Below are positions 1-9,144 of a stretch of DNA of 64,000 bases, in pieces (the stretch's first letter is position 1; the number at the start of each line of letters is the position of its first letter). Position numbers and translations under genes: made by a program. The notes beneath the pieces were generated by a model, which saw nothing but the letters and a program-made list of their open reading frames with translations, did not search any database and was not told the DNA's origin. This DNA comes from Candidatus Hebobacterum abditum (lineage in GTDB: Bacteria > Armatimonadota > Hebobacteria > Hebobacterales > Hebobacteraceae), in the NCBI GenBank assembly GCA_029821875.1, contig JALGXW010000031.1, forward strand, positions 1 through 64,000, read 5' to 3'.

Positions 1-2
1 TA

Positions 3-1082
3 GAGTGCGCGATGTCAGCGCCGATAGGGACCTGTCTCAACAGAGACCACCACAGCATCGTCAAATACAACACCAGTAGGGGGTTGACAGCGCCGCCTTA
101 TAGGGACACCTACAGCCGCGGCGGCGAGAACCACTTCGCGTGGAACTATGAGCATCAGCTCGGGACCACGGGCGCTCTGTACGCAGGGGGCACAGACACA
201 CGCCTCCCCGATGAGCCACACAACCAGGCCTATCAGCTCGGCGGATACTTGCATCGCCAGTTTGAGGGGGGCAACCGCCACGGCCATTTCTCCCGCGCCT
301 GGACGCGCACCGAGGGCGAAGGCGGAGACGACTCGCGTATCAGCGTCGGCGCAAGCACGTGGCGCCTCCAGGGACTCACCTGGCATGCGAACTACTACTC
401 CATCGGTTCTGAGTTCCAGGCCGATGACGGGTACGTTCCCGAGACGGGTGTCAGGAATCTCTCCGCCGGCCTCAGCTACGGCCGCACCTACGACGAGGGG
501 GCGGTCAAGCACTTCGACTGGAACGCACGATTCAACAACGGAGAGTCGGAGGAGGGCGATCGGCGCAGCGCCCAGCTCGACTACTACCGGGAATGGCGAG
601 CCGGACGAGATATGTGGGTCGGAGGCGGCATGGGGGAGCGCGACGGCTTCGACCAGTGGCACGCCTACCTCGGCTCCGGGTGGAACAAGAACGACATGTA
701 CAGAGGCGGGAGACTCGACCTCAGCATTGGCGAGCACTACACCCACCCGTACCGCTACATCTCGATCAGTCAGGCCTTCCACCCGAGTGAGAAGTGGTCG
801 GGCCAGCTTCGCTGGGAGCTGGCGGACTCCGCCGACCTCGACGACGATGGCAATGTCGTGCCGCCGGAGGTGACGCGCCAGGTCGTCCTCACAGCGACCT
901 ACGACATCACGGACGAGCGAAGCGTGAGCAGTCGCCTCGTTCGCAGCAGCGGCAACACGAACGTCTATGCCGCCTACCGCCAGCGCGTCCGCAAGGGCAT
1001 GGATCTGCTCATCGTCGTCGGCGATCCGAATGCCGACGAATGGGTGTCACGGCTGGCGGTGAAGGCGATCTGGTGCTTCTAG
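3..1082 (+). CDS. C-terminal fragment of a DUF5916-like outer-membrane beta-barrel protein (5' truncated)
   Basis: The reading frame is open to the left edge, so this is the C-terminal part of a longer protein and the first in-window ATG (12) is probably internal. The sequence alternates aromatic and polar residues in strand-length stretches (HFAWNYEHQLG, LTWHANYYSIG, WSGQLRWELADSA, NTNVYAAYRQRV) and ends in aromatic WCF, as expected of a transmembrane beta-barrel. The overall pattern resembles the barrel that follows a carbohydrate-binding-like domain in DUF5916 proteins. This is the best sign in the window of an outer membrane. The family assignment is from memory of its look, not a search. 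Confidence 0.55.
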   Translation, partial: ECAMSAPIGTCLNRDHHSIVKYNTSRGLTAPPYRDTYSRGGENHFAWNYEHQLGTTGALYAGGTDTRLPDEPHNQAYQLGGYLHRQFEGGNRHGHFSRAWTRTEGEGGDDSRISVGASTWRLQGLTWHANYYSIGSEFQADDGYVPETGVRNLSAGLSYGRTYDEGAVKHFDWNARFNNGESEEGDRRSAQLDYYREWRAGRDMWVGGGMGERDGFDQWHAYLGSGWNKNDMYRGGRLDLSIGEHYTHPYRYISISQAFHPSEKWSGQLRWELADSADLDDDGNVVPPEVTRQVVLTATYDITDERSVSSRLVRSSGNTNVYAAYRQRVRKGMDLLIVVGDPNADEWVSRLAVKAIWCF

Positions 1083-1189
1083 AGCAGGCCGAGGCGTGAA
1101 CTCCGCCTCTGCGCGGTCGCCGCGAGCGCCTGCGGAGTGCTAGAGGTGAAGGCGTAGGGCCTCCCGAAGGCTGCCAGAGGAGGGGACAC

Positions 1190-2257
1190 ATGAGCCCAGG
1201 ACTTCGGACGAGTCTGCTGCTAGGTGTGCTCGGCCTGGCCCTGTGCGCGGTGGCGGCCGCGGGCTGCGGCAAGGAGCCCCGGCCTGTCCCGCAACGACCC
1301 ACGGCACGTGTGAGCCTCACACTGCGTGCGCAGCCTGAGGGGGTCTTCACGCTGAGGGTCCCCGATCTAGAGGGTGTCACGGGCGACAAGTGGCGCGAAG
1401 ACCGCTACGGCCAGATCGCTCGGAAGCTGACGCCCAGCGACATTGGAACCGATGAGGTCAAGGCCATCAGCCGCCAAGGCCAGCAGATCATCGTGCGCAC
1501 GCAGGTTAAGGACGCTGCCGACTGCCAGCAGCAGGCTGAGCGAGCCGAGCAGCTCCTTTCTGGTCTGTACGAGAAGGCCGAGCTGGTAAATGCGAGCGCC
1601 GGCGAGGTGACGCCGTCAGACCTCGACGAGATCAAACAGATCCTCGAGGCCCGGGCCGAGGCGGCTGGGCTCAGCGATCTGTCCGTACAGCCGCGCCCGC
1701 CTGACTCCCTGCTCGTGGACTTCGCCTGCGCCGGCGACCCAGAGCGGGCGGAGGAACTGCTGACAGACAGGGGCCTCCTCCAGTTCCGCGTGATCCCGCG
1801 GCGATATGCCCACGGGGTGGATAGAGGACCTGAGGTTTCAGCGGCTGGCGAGATGCTCTGGCGAGATGACGCCGGCACGGCAGTGGATGTATCCGACGTC
1901 GTCGTCGAGTCGCCAGTCATCGTGTCCGGCCGGGACTTCGCCCCAGAGTCCCGCGTCGAGGCCGGGGAGGGCCGGCACACTGGCGTGACATTCTCCCTAC
2001 AGAACGAGGCGCGGGAGGTGTTCCACGCCTTCACACGCGATCACGTAGACACCTGGCTTGCGATGGTCATCGACGGCGAGTTGATCTCCTGCCCGGTTAT
2101 CCGGTCGGCCATCCGCGGAAAAGGTGTGATCGTGGCCGACTTCGACGAACCGGGTGGCACGGATAGGGCCGAGAAGCTCGCCATCCTCATCAACTCTGGG
2201 CCGCTGCCGCTGGACGTCGAGTGTGTGGAGAGCGCGACCGAACAGCTACCCCTGTAG
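1190..2257 (+). CDS. Lipoprotein with a SecD P1-head-like domain
   Basis: 355 aa. The start is supported by AGGAGGGG about 5 nt before ATG. An N-terminal hydrophobic segment ends in a lipobox (AAGC, Cys about 26), so export and lipidation are expected. The C-terminal third resembles the periplasmic P1 head of SecD: LAMVIDGELISCPVI, a glycine-rich turn, and EKLAILINSGPLPLDVE, matching SecD's pattern of 'VLDG..IS.PVI' followed by 'LA.LL.SG.LP'. The membrane segments of SecD are absent; full SecD is a polytopic protein of 400-600 aa. It may therefore be a free P1-type domain with an unknown client. Its 3' end overlaps the convergent downstream gene by 12 bp. Confidence 0.7.
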   Translation: MSPGLRTSLLLGVLGLALCAVAAAGCGKEPRPVPQRPTARVSLTLRAQPEGVFTLRVPDLEGVTGDKWREDRYGQIARKLTPSDIGTDEVKAISRQGQQIIVRTQVKDAADCQQQAERAEQLLSGLYEKAELVNASAGEVTPSDLDEIKQILEARAEAAGLSDLSVQPRPPDSLLVDFACAGDPERAEELLTDRGLLQFRVIPRRYAHGVDRGPEVSAAGEMLWRDDAGTAVDVSDVVVESPVIVSGRDFAPESRVEAGEGRHTGVTFSLQNEAREVFHAFTRDHVDTWLAMVIDGELISCPVIRSAIRGKGVIVADFDEPGGTDRAEKLAILINSGPLPLDVECVESATEQLPL

Positions 2258-3541
2258 GGCGGCCTCGACCTGGCTCAGTGTCCCCGTAAGGCCGAACGCG
2301 CGATAGTACCTGTGCATCACATCCGCAATCGCCCGCAGCACGACCTCCTCGCCGGGCTCGCCGGCCGCCTCCAGGTTCGCGTAGAGCCGCTGACGGGCAG
2401 CAACGACTTCGGGCTGTGCCCAGATGTAGCGGCACCCCGTCCTTACCAGCCACCCCTGTCGCTCCGGTGACAGCTCGTCGAACGACTTCCCCTCCTCATC
2501 TGGCTGGCGCCATTTCTCCCAGCGGCCGCTGGCCACGACCGCGGCCGTGAGCGCGTCCATGAGTCCCGAGGCGCCCTTGACCTTGCCAGCCCGGGTCAGC
2601 TCTTGCTCTCGCTCCACGAGATGCTGCAGGGCCTCGTACTCGGCCTCTGTGAACTCGGGGCCAACGTTGGCCCCGCCCATGCCTGCCTCCGGATAGGCCT
2701 CCGGGTTTGAGACCGAGTCCGTATAGTGTCCCTTGATGACCGAACCATATGGCGCCGCCGCCTCGGCCAGTTCCCGCGCTACAGCCGGGTCGAACTCGGT
2801 CGTATGGAGGTCGGTTCCCACCTTGCCCACGACGAAGCACGGCCACACCTCTGACAGCCCCCGCTCGGCGAGGCCCCCCTTCAGCCCGTCGAGGAACTGG
2901 CGGAAGACGCCCATGTCGGCCAGTCCGCCGTGGACCTCCTCCGTACCCACTTCGTAGCTGGCCGGCGGCAGCCCCTTGGACCTCCGATGGCACTCGGCGA
3001 ACTCGATGAGCTCCAACGTCCGCTCTGTCACGAGATCGATCGGCATCGGCTGATCCTCCGGCCGCGTCCTGTCGACGGTGGGATCGACGTGGAGCAGGTC
3101 GTAGCCGGCATCCAGGCAGGCCGCCAGGGAATCCTTGACGCCCTGCATCGCTTTCTCGAGCGGCCACTGCTCTCTCGTCTGAATGTCCTTCAGCCAGGGG
3201 CCGCCGTGGTCCAATCCGACGACAATCGGGCCGCTATACTCTTCGGCAGCCGCCAGCCCGCGGGCGAGCTTGACGAAGTCCTGTTGCGTCCATCCAGTGT
3301 AGCCGCCGTCGAGGTCGACCTGATTCAGAGTGGCCGCGAAGAACAGGGGCGCCTCCGCCTCGCGGGCCGCCAGCATGGAGGCCTTCACCACGGCCTCCGA
3401 GTTGGGGCAGATGGCGAGGACCGTCGGGACCACGCCCTCCTGCCGGCCGCCTTCGCGCAGCCCTCGGAGGATGGCGTCGGCCACGGGGAGGCCCTTCTCT
3501 TCCGCCTTGCGGCGAATCAAGCTATCGTCGGCGCGCATCAT
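2246..3541 (-). CDS. GatZ/KbaZ-like protein (tagatose-bisphosphate aldolase non-catalytic subunit family)
   Basis: 431 aa from ATG 3541, preceded by a purine-rich GAGAGAG; a second in-frame ATG lies at 3538. The protein looks like the TIM-barrel GatZ/KbaZ family: an N-terminal PTVLAICPNSEAVVKASM segment, GLDHGGPW, DLLHVDPTVD, and VGTEEVHGG near the middle, with YIWAQPEV and LQALxxYYRAFG-type helices near the C-terminus. In enterobacteria GatZ stabilises the catalytic GatY aldolase in galactitol use. No GatY-like gene or sugar-uptake system is visible here, so its role is open. The gene is divergent from the DUF6785-type membrane gene, with 199 bp between them. Confidence 0.75.
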   Translation of the reverse strand: MMRADDSLIRRKAEEKGLPVADAILRGLREGGRQEGVVPTVLAICPNSEAVVKASMLAAREAEAPLFFAATLNQVDLDGGYTGWTQQDFVKLARGLAAAEEYSGPIVVGLDHGGPWLKDIQTREQWPLEKAMQGVKDSLAACLDAGYDLLHVDPTVDRTRPEDQPMPIDLVTERTLELIEFAECHRRSKGLPPASYEVGTEEVHGGLADMGVFRQFLDGLKGGLAERGLSEVWPCFVVGKVGTDLHTTEFDPAVARELAEAAAPYGSVIKGHYTDSVSNPEAYPEAGMGGANVGPEFTEAEYEALQHLVEREQELTRAGKVKGASGLMDALTAAVVASGRWEKWRQPDEEGKSFDELSPERQGWLVRTGCRYIWAQPEVVAARQRLYANLEAAGEPGEEVVLRAIADVMHRYYRAFGLTGTLSQVEAALQG

Positions 3542-3740
3542 TCCAAGCTCTCTCGCTACCAGGATCTCTCGCCGCCCGCGTGCGTCGGCTGCCCGAGGCG
3601 CTCCGCCCCGATCGGCCCCGCGCTCAACTGCCTGCCCGTGGGCCGGGCCTTCGTACATAGCCTATCCGCAGGACCGCGGGCCGCTGCGAAGAACCAGATG
3701 CCGGATCGGCGCGGCCTCGGCCGGCGCCTTTGGGAGGAGT

Positions 3741-5699
3741 ATGGCTCGTCCTGCAAAGCAGTCGATCTGGCGCGGTTTCCTCGTCGGCCTCGTGCTGCTT
3801 CCGGTCAATGCTGTGTGGGTGCTGTACATGGAGCACATCGTGGCCTACGGCCCGATACCCTCCACCATTTCTCTCTTCTTCAACGTCGTCTTCATCCTCT
3901 TCTTTCTTGTGCTGGCCAATTCCGCGCTGCGCTCACTGCGGCCGAGCTGGGCGCTCAACCGCGGCGAGCTGATCATCGTATACGTGATGCTCACGACCGG
4001 CACCTCGCTGGCCGGCCTGGACGGCATGCAGGTCCTGCTCCCGGTCATGACCCACGGCTTCTGGTTCGCCACACCGGAGAATCAGTGGGACCAGATGCTC
4101 TCCAACGCGCCCCTGTGGCTCGTGGTTTCCGATCCCGCGATCCTGTACGGCTACTACAACGGTTCGTCGACCCTCTATCAGCCGGCCATCATCTCAGCCT
4201 GGCTCACGCCCGTCCTCGCCTGGACCGGGTTCATCGTCCTCCTCGTCTTCGGGACCATCTGTGTCTCGGTGCTGGTTCGCTCCCAGTGGGCCGACCGCGA
4301 GCGCCTCACGTTCCCCGTCATCCAGCTTCCGCTGGCGATCACCGACCCCCGCACCTCCCTTTTGCGCAGCCCCCTCCTGTGGATCGGGTTCACCGTCGCC
4401 GGCGCCATCGATCTCATCAACGGCCTCCACTACCTCTACCCATCGGTGCCCTATCTCTCCATCGCGCCCACACTCGACAGCTACGGCACCAATGACCTCA
4501 TGCGCTTCCTCCCGGACATGCCCTGGGCCGCCATCGGCTGGCTGCCTGTGACCTTCTACCCGGCCGTCATCGGCCTCGCTTTCCTCGTCCCTCTGGACCT
4601 GCTTTTCGCCTCGGTGTTCTTCTTCTTCTGGTGGAAGGCGATGCTGGTTCTCTCGGCCGCCCTCGGCATCAGTCAGGGCTACAGCGAGCAGCTATCCAGG
4701 AGCGTCTTCCCCTACCAGAACGAGCAGATGTTCGGCGGCTACCTCGCCATCGCCATCGGCCCGCTGCTGGTCGGCAGGCAGTACTTCCGCCAGGTTTGGT
4801 TCCGCATTATCGGGCGCGCGGCGGAGGTCGACGACTCGCAGGAGGGCCTTAGGTACCGCTGGGCGGCAACCGGCCTGATCGTCGTTATCGCCGCGCTGGC
4901 GGCCTTCGCCATGCGGGCCGGCCTCGCCCCCTCCCTCGCCATCCTCTTCTTCATCATGTACTACGTGGTCTCCATCGCCGTCGCCCGGGTGCGCGCTGAG
5001 TTCGGTTCACCGGTCCACGACTTCCACCTCGCCGGCCCCGGGCAGACCATAACCTACATCGGCGGCACCGCCAACCTCCGCCATCGTGACCTCACCGTCC
5101 TCAGCCTGCTCTGGTGGTTCAACCGCGCCTATCGTTCCCACCCCATCGGGAACAACATCGAAGGCCTGCAGATGGCCGCCCAGACGCGCTCCCGAAGCCG
5201 GGCCATCGTGGCCGCCATCGTGGTCGCGTCAGTCGTGGGCGCGCTTGCGGTCTTCTGGGGATGGCTCCACTCCGGCTACAGCCTGGGGGTCGCTTCCAAG
5301 TGGAACGCGGGCGAGCACCGCGGCGTCGAGATGTGCACCAGTCTCCAGTCGTGGCTGGAGAGCCCCACCGATCCCAACTTCATGTCGCTGTTCGCAGTTG
5401 GCGCCGGGTTCGCCATCACCATGCTGCTGGCGGCGGCCCGGACCGCCTACGTCGGCTGGCCGCTCCATCCCGTCGCCTACGCGCTCTCGGCCAGCTGGTC
5501 GATTCACATCGTCTGGCTGCCGATGCTCATCGCGTGGATAGTCAAATCGGCCCTTCTCCGGTACGGCGGCCTGCAGGCCTATCGCAGGGCGCTGCCGCTG
5601 TTCTTCGGGCTCATCCTCGGGGAGTCGGTCGTCGGCTGCGCCTGGCCCATCATCGGCATCATCTTCGACGTGCCGACGTACAGCTTCTGGGGGTTGTAG
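3741..5699 (+). CDS. Multispan membrane protein of the DUF6785/DUF6784 type
   Basis: 652 aa from ATG 3741, with GGGAGGAG immediately upstream; the longer open frame to 3330 overlaps the divergent gene and lacks membrane-protein character. At least a dozen hydrophobic segments are spread over the protein, starting with FLVGLVLLPVNAVW. Features typical of the family include the 'LNRGELIIVYVMLTTGTSLAGLDG' region (residues about 74-98), the SQWADRERLTFPV loop, EQMFGGYLAIAIG, and RAEFGSPVHDFHLAGPGQ. The family resembles oligopeptide-transporter-like proteins from Armatimonadota/Planctomycetota-type genomes, with no known substrate. Family recognition is from memory. Confidence 0.7.
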   Translation: MARPAKQSIWRGFLVGLVLLPVNAVWVLYMEHIVAYGPIPSTISLFFNVVFILFFLVLANSALRSLRPSWALNRGELIIVYVMLTTGTSLAGLDGMQVLLPVMTHGFWFATPENQWDQMLSNAPLWLVVSDPAILYGYYNGSSTLYQPAIISAWLTPVLAWTGFIVLLVFGTICVSVLVRSQWADRERLTFPVIQLPLAITDPRTSLLRSPLLWIGFTVAGAIDLINGLHYLYPSVPYLSIAPTLDSYGTNDLMRFLPDMPWAAIGWLPVTFYPAVIGLAFLVPLDLLFASVFFFFWWKAMLVLSAALGISQGYSEQLSRSVFPYQNEQMFGGYLAIAIGPLLVGRQYFRQVWFRIIGRAAEVDDSQEGLRYRWAATGLIVVIAALAAFAMRAGLAPSLAILFFIMYYVVSIAVARVRAEFGSPVHDFHLAGPGQTITYIGGTANLRHRDLTVLSLLWWFNRAYRSHPIGNNIEGLQMAAQTRSRSRAIVAAIVVASVVGALAVFWGWLHSGYSLGVASKWNAGEHRGVEMCTSLQSWLESPTDPNFMSLFAVGAGFAITMLLAAARTAYVGWPLHPVAYALSASWSIHIVWLPMLIAWIVKSALLRYGGLQAYRRALPLFFGLILGESVVGCAWPIIGIIFDVPTYSFWGL

Positions 5700-5775
5700 C
5701 GGGATCGACCGTCAGACCGTGACGTGCTAAGCTAGGTGGCGAGCGCAGGAGGCCCGTTGCGAGGAGGGGGATGAA

Positions 5776-6558
5776 ATGTTCGGCTTACTGAAGCGTCTCT
5801 TCCGAAGGACACCGCAGCCTACGTGGCACCAGCTGTATGTCATCTACACGAAGGACCCGGACCCGCCTAGATGGGCTGCCAGCATCGGCGCCTCGATGCC
5901 AGTAACAAGCGAGTTCCACACGCGAGAAGAGGACGAAGGCTTGTTCGACTCGGCCGCGGCCGAGTTGGCGCTTCTCGGCGACTCCGAGGCGGACGCCCTC
6001 GCCGCATGTCAGGGGGCAGTGCATCTTGGCGCCTCCTGTCCGGCCGATGAGAAGGCATTCCTCAAGGTGGCGCGCCTCGCCTGCGACCTGGCGTCGCGCG
6101 AGTCCGGCTACCTCTCGAGTGTCGGTGCTTGTGCCACCTACCGCGCGGACGAATGGCGCAAGGAACTGGGCCAGTTTGACATCTTGAAGCTCACAAAGCT
6201 TCATGTTGTCGGAGATAGGGGCCCGGCCTGGGTCCATACCCACGGCCTGCGCCAGTTCGATCTCCCCGAGCTCGAGATCAAGCAAGTCCCACCGGAACTC
6301 ATCGACGCCGCCTCTCGCTGCATCTTGGGAATGGCCGAGTGGATGCGCGCGGGCGAGCGCTTCGAGGACGGCCACACCGTCGAGGTCCCTTGGAATCCCG
6401 GCAACTGGGCCATCTGTCAGTCCATACGAGCCGAAGAGAACGAAGACCACGGCGAGCCGGAGTACGCCCTTCTGCGCCTATCTGACTGCGAACCCGGAGG
6501 TCACCGCACGCACCCAGGCCTCACGCGGTTCCTTCGGGGGCTCACCGAAGCCGAGTAG
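5776..6558 (+). CDS. Uncharacterised cytosolic protein (weak DUF4261-like resemblance)
   Basis: 260 aa with a good ribosome site (GGAGGGGG, 5 nt before ATG). There is no signal peptide or membrane span; the first 12 residues are basic (LLKRLFRRTP). The segment WVHTHGLRQFDLPELEI (about residues 152-168), followed by helices and EDGHTVEVPWNPG, weakly recalls DUF4261-type proteins. Otherwise I do not recognise it. It stands alone on the plus strand between the DUF6785 gene and the convergent DUF166 gene and is followed by a strong hairpin. Confidence 0.6.
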   Translation: MFGLLKRLFRRTPQPTWHQLYVIYTKDPDPPRWAASIGASMPVTSEFHTREEDEGLFDSAAAELALLGDSEADALAACQGAVHLGASCPADEKAFLKVARLACDLASRESGYLSSVGACATYRADEWRKELGQFDILKLTKLHVVGDRGPAWVHTHGLRQFDLPELEIKQVPPELIDAASRCILGMAEWMRAGERFEDGHTVEVPWNPGNWAICQSIRAEENEDHGEPEYALLRLSDCEPGGHRTHPGLTRFLRGLTEAE

Positions 6559-6581
6559 CTCAGACCTACGGACGGCCCCAA

Positions 6582-6612
6582 AGAGCGGCGGCCGAGCCAC
6601 GGCCGCCGCTCT
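6582..6612. terminator. Perfect 13-bp inverted repeat between convergent genes
   Basis: Arms 6582-6594 and 6600-6612 are exact reverse complements (AGAGCGGCGGCCG / CGGCCGCCGCTCT) around a 5-nt loop. The hairpin lies between the stop of the 5776-6558 gene and the stop of DUF166, where a bidirectional terminator is expected. No clear T-run follows on either strand, so it may act as a 3'-end stabiliser or a factor-assisted terminator. Confidence 0.7.
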
Positions 6613-6647
6613 AGTCAAGCACTCATCCAAAGGCCCTTCCCGCGCGG

Positions 6648-7349
6648 CTACGTCGGGCCCGCCTTGCGCGCTGCCTCCAGCGCCTCCTTCACCCGGTCGC
6701 GAATGAGGTAGAGCGATGCGTGCATGATCGTCTCGCCGGTGGACGGGTCGAGAGCCATGGAGCTCAGACACGGGTAGGCGTGATGGAACTGACCCGCCTT
6801 CTCCGGAAGCTCATCATCCGCCGGCAGGCCTACCAGCCTCTGCGCAACGAAGTCCGTGAGGCCGCAAGGCGCGCCCCGAGCCACCTCCACCTCGGCCACT
6901 GTCCCGCCTTCGAGCTTGAACCTGAAGGTTGGCGCCCCCACCTCGTACGCGTCGCAGAACTCGGTGATGGTCGGCGTGCCGGGCTCGAGGGCACAGAACG
7001 GCTTCGGGAACGCAGACTCCATGTCGTTCTGCGCGCAGGCCTGGGTCACTTGTCGCTGGAGGCCGGGCTTGATCCAGTTCGGGTCCTCGACCGGCGCGAT
7101 CAACGCCTTGGTGCTGCCGCCGCCTACCATGTTGGGGATCTCAAGCAGCAACTCCGGATGGATGTTGATGGCGATAATCACGTCCCCCGCACCCAGCTCG
7201 GCCGGCAGATACTCCGCCGCATCGTCGAGCACCGGCGGCAGCGACCGCGGGAGTTGATAGGCGTCCACGAGTCCGGGCGACACCTCCGACAGACGCGCGA
7301 GCACGCGCTCGAAGTACCGCCCCCCCTCGTGCACGATCTCTACACGCAC
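6648..7349 (-). CDS. DUF166-family protein at the distal end of the Wood-Ljungdahl operon
   Basis: 233 aa, starting at GTG 7349 with AGGAGG 8 nt upstream. The sequence matches the DUF166 pattern known mainly from methanogens and acs-bearing bacteria: NIHPELLLEIP, AVIAPVEDPxW-like (ALIAPVEDPNWIKPGL), FPKPFCAL, APCGLTDFVAQRLVG and HHAYPCLSSM. The three Cys-containing motifs (PFC, APCG, YPC) could form a metal or cofactor site; that is inference. The gene follows acsE by 31 bp on the same strand, so it is probably co-transcribed. The family has no established function, and its place after the methyltransferase suggests a role in acetyl-CoA synthase or corrinoid maturation or in C1 metabolism. 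Confidence 0.8.
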   Translation of the reverse strand: MRVEIVHEGGRYFERVLARLSEVSPGLVDAYQLPRSLPPVLDDAAEYLPAELGAGDVIIAINIHPELLLEIPNMVGGGSTKALIAPVEDPNWIKPGLQRQVTQACAQNDMESAFPKPFCALEPGTPTITEFCDAYEVGAPTFRFKLEGGTVAEVEVARGAPCGLTDFVAQRLVGLPADDELPEKAGQFHHAYPCLSSMALDPSTGETIMHASLYLIRDRVKEALEAARKAGPT

Positions 7350-7380
7350 CCGACCATCCTCCTGGCGATGAAAGTTTGAG

Positions 7381-8166
7381 TTACGCCCGATAGGCCTTCA
7401 GGAAGTCGTCCGCGTAGACGGCCTTGTTGAGGAGAACCTCCGACGCTATCATCGCGTCCATGAGTTCCGTATCCAGAACGTCCAGGATCGCTGCGTCCAG
7501 ACCGGCCGCGAGCGCCATCACGAGATAGGTGCGGTTGAGCAGCTCCCGCAGCTGAGTCCCCTGGGAGACGTTGCTCAGGCCGAGCACGGTCTTCGGCGGC
7601 GGGTCAGACAGGACCTTGATGTTCCGGATGGTCTCCAGAACATGGTTCGGCGTTGACTGAGCGACGTTCACCGGAAGGATCACGCCGTCAATCATCAGGC
7701 GGTCCGGGTCGAGCCCCTTCTCCATCGCCGCCGCGACGACGCGGAGGGCGATCTCTCCGCGGCCGTTCGCGTCCCGCGGAATGCCGTTTTCGTCGATCGT
7801 GAGAGCGATCAGCGACGCGTTGTGCTCGACAGCCATCGGTATGAAGATGTCGAGCTGATCCTGTTGGCCCTTCGTCGAGTTGATGACCGAGCCCGGTCCG
7901 GCCAGCTCCAGGCCCTTGCTCATGACGTCCGGTTTCGTCGTGTCGATGGCGAGGGGCGCGTCGGTGACTTCTCGAACGGCCTTCACAAGCCACTCCATCG
8001 CGGCCAGCGGGTCGGCCGCGGCCGGCCCGACATTCACGTCGAGGCAGTTCGCCCCGGCCGCCAGTTGCTGCTTCGCCAGATCGTGGATCGGCTCCGGGTC
8101 CTGCGCTTGGATCGCCTCCCGAACAGCCTTGAACATCCCGTTGATGCGCTCGCCAATGGCGTACAC
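7381..8166 (-). CDS. acsE: Methyltetrahydrofolate:corrinoid/iron-sulfur protein methyltransferase
   Basis: 261 aa from GTG 8166, preceded by GGAGG 9 nt upstream; this matches the usual length of about 262 aa. AcsE moves the methyl group from methyl-THF to the Co(I) centre of the AcsCD corrinoid protein in the cytosol. The TIM-barrel pterin-binding pattern is clear: VYAIGERINGMFK at the N-terminus, LDVNVGP, LAIDTTKPDV, STKG and VLGLSNVSQG, with PxNxVxxS-like NVAQSTPNHVLE. The gene lies 4 bp after acsD. Confidence 0.95.
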   Translation of the reverse strand: MYAIGERINGMFKAVREAIQAQDPEPIHDLAKQQLAAGANCLDVNVGPAAADPLAAMEWLVKAVREVTDAPLAIDTTKPDVMSKGLELAGPGSVINSTKGQQDQLDIFIPMAVEHNASLIALTIDENGIPRDANGRGEIALRVVAAAMEKGLDPDRLMIDGVILPVNVAQSTPNHVLETIRNIKVLSDPPPKTVLGLSNVSQGTQLRELLNRTYLVMALAAGLDAAILDVLDTELMDAMIASEVLLNKAVYADDFLKAYRA

Positions 8167-8170
8167 TAGC

Positions 8171-9142
8171 CTAAGCCTCCTCGCCCATAAGAGAGTCAAT
8201 CGTCTTCCGAAGGAGCGCGACCGCCCGCGGATGCCACATCACCAGTATGTCGGTCCCCCCGTTGAGAAAGCACGTCGCCGTCGTGGTCTCCCACGACACG
8301 CCGCGCTCTTCCGCCGCCCCCCACTCCGGGGCGGCCTCCTCGGGGCTCCTCGCCTCCTTGGCCTTCCACGCCTCCGGCCCGACGACCGACAGCATGGGCA
8401 TGGCGAGCATCCGGTCTCCGCCGAGAGCCGCCAGCCGCGTCCGCTCCATGATGGAGTAGGCGTACTCCATGCCGTACCCAAGCCCGCCCGTCGCCTGGAA
8501 CATGACGATCCGCGACAGGTCGAGCCCCATCTCCGATACGAGGATGTTCGCCTGCTTCTGGATGTTGATGTCGATCGGTGCCTCGGTGATCAGCTTGTGT
8601 CCGTCAGCCATGCAGGCCGCCGTGATCGTCTTGTAGTTATCCTCCGTCGCCGTGCCGAGCAGGCAGTTCTCTCCCGCCGCCACCTCGCTGCACCGGGGCA
8701 TGATCTCGTTGTCCTTGTCCGGCTGCCCGCAGCCCCAGATGATGAGAGGAACGCCAACCGCGCCGAGCACAGACTTCACAGCCTGCGCGCAGTCCTCGGC
8801 CGACTTGTTCTCCTGGTCGGGGTGCGCGCCGGCCAATCGCAGACAGACCATGTCGGCGCCGAATTCCTCCACGCACCGCTTCGCCCACACAGCCGGGTCA
8901 TTCACTGCGTCTCCGAAGGCTGCGGAGAGCGGCTCCGGGTAATTTGGCGGCGGCACGTCGAGCACTTCCATCGCGATGGCCGGGCGATTGGGCGTGTCTC
9001 CCTCGAAGCCAAGGAATGGAAGAGTCGTCTCACCGCCGACCGTCACTGTGGAGGTGCGCGTTCCGCCATCGGCTTCGGCGGCCCCGATGGTGAGTGCACT
9101 CACGGCGGCCGTCCATTTCTCCACGGGAATCTCGAACGCCAT
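8171..9142 (-). CDS. acsD: Corrinoid/iron-sulfur protein small subunit (CODH/ACS delta)
   Basis: 323 aa with GAGGGAG before ATG 9142. AcsD is the TIM-barrel subunit that pairs with AcsC to form the corrinoid methyl carrier between AcsE and acetyl-CoA synthase. Recognisable features are the N-terminal FEIPVEKWT, AIAMEVLDVPP, VCLRLAGAHPDQ, WGCGQPDKDNEI, GENCLLGTATEDNYK, EAPIDINIQKQ and the glycine-rich QATGGLGYGMEYAYSIMERTR. It is sandwiched between the DRTGG gene (2-bp gap) and acsE (4-bp gap), consistent with one transcript. Confidence 0.95.
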   Translation of the reverse strand: MAFEIPVEKWTAAVSALTIGAAEADGGTRTSTVTVGGETTLPFLGFEGDTPNRPAIAMEVLDVPPPNYPEPLSAAFGDAVNDPAVWAKRCVEEFGADMVCLRLAGAHPDQENKSAEDCAQAVKSVLGAVGVPLIIWGCGQPDKDNEIMPRCSEVAAGENCLLGTATEDNYKTITAACMADGHKLITEAPIDINIQKQANILVSEMGLDLSRIVMFQATGGLGYGMEYAYSIMERTRLAALGGDRMLAMPMLSVVGPEAWKAKEARSPEEAAPEWGAAEERGVSWETTTATCFLNGGTDILVMWHPRAVALLRKTIDSLMGEEA

Positions 9143-9144
9143 GT

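Noticed and set aside
3330-3740. Upstream extension of the DUF6785-type gene
   Set aside because: The extension overlaps the divergent GatZ-like gene and is Arg/Ser/Ala-rich, while ATG 3741 begins at the first membrane span with a ribosome site just upstream.
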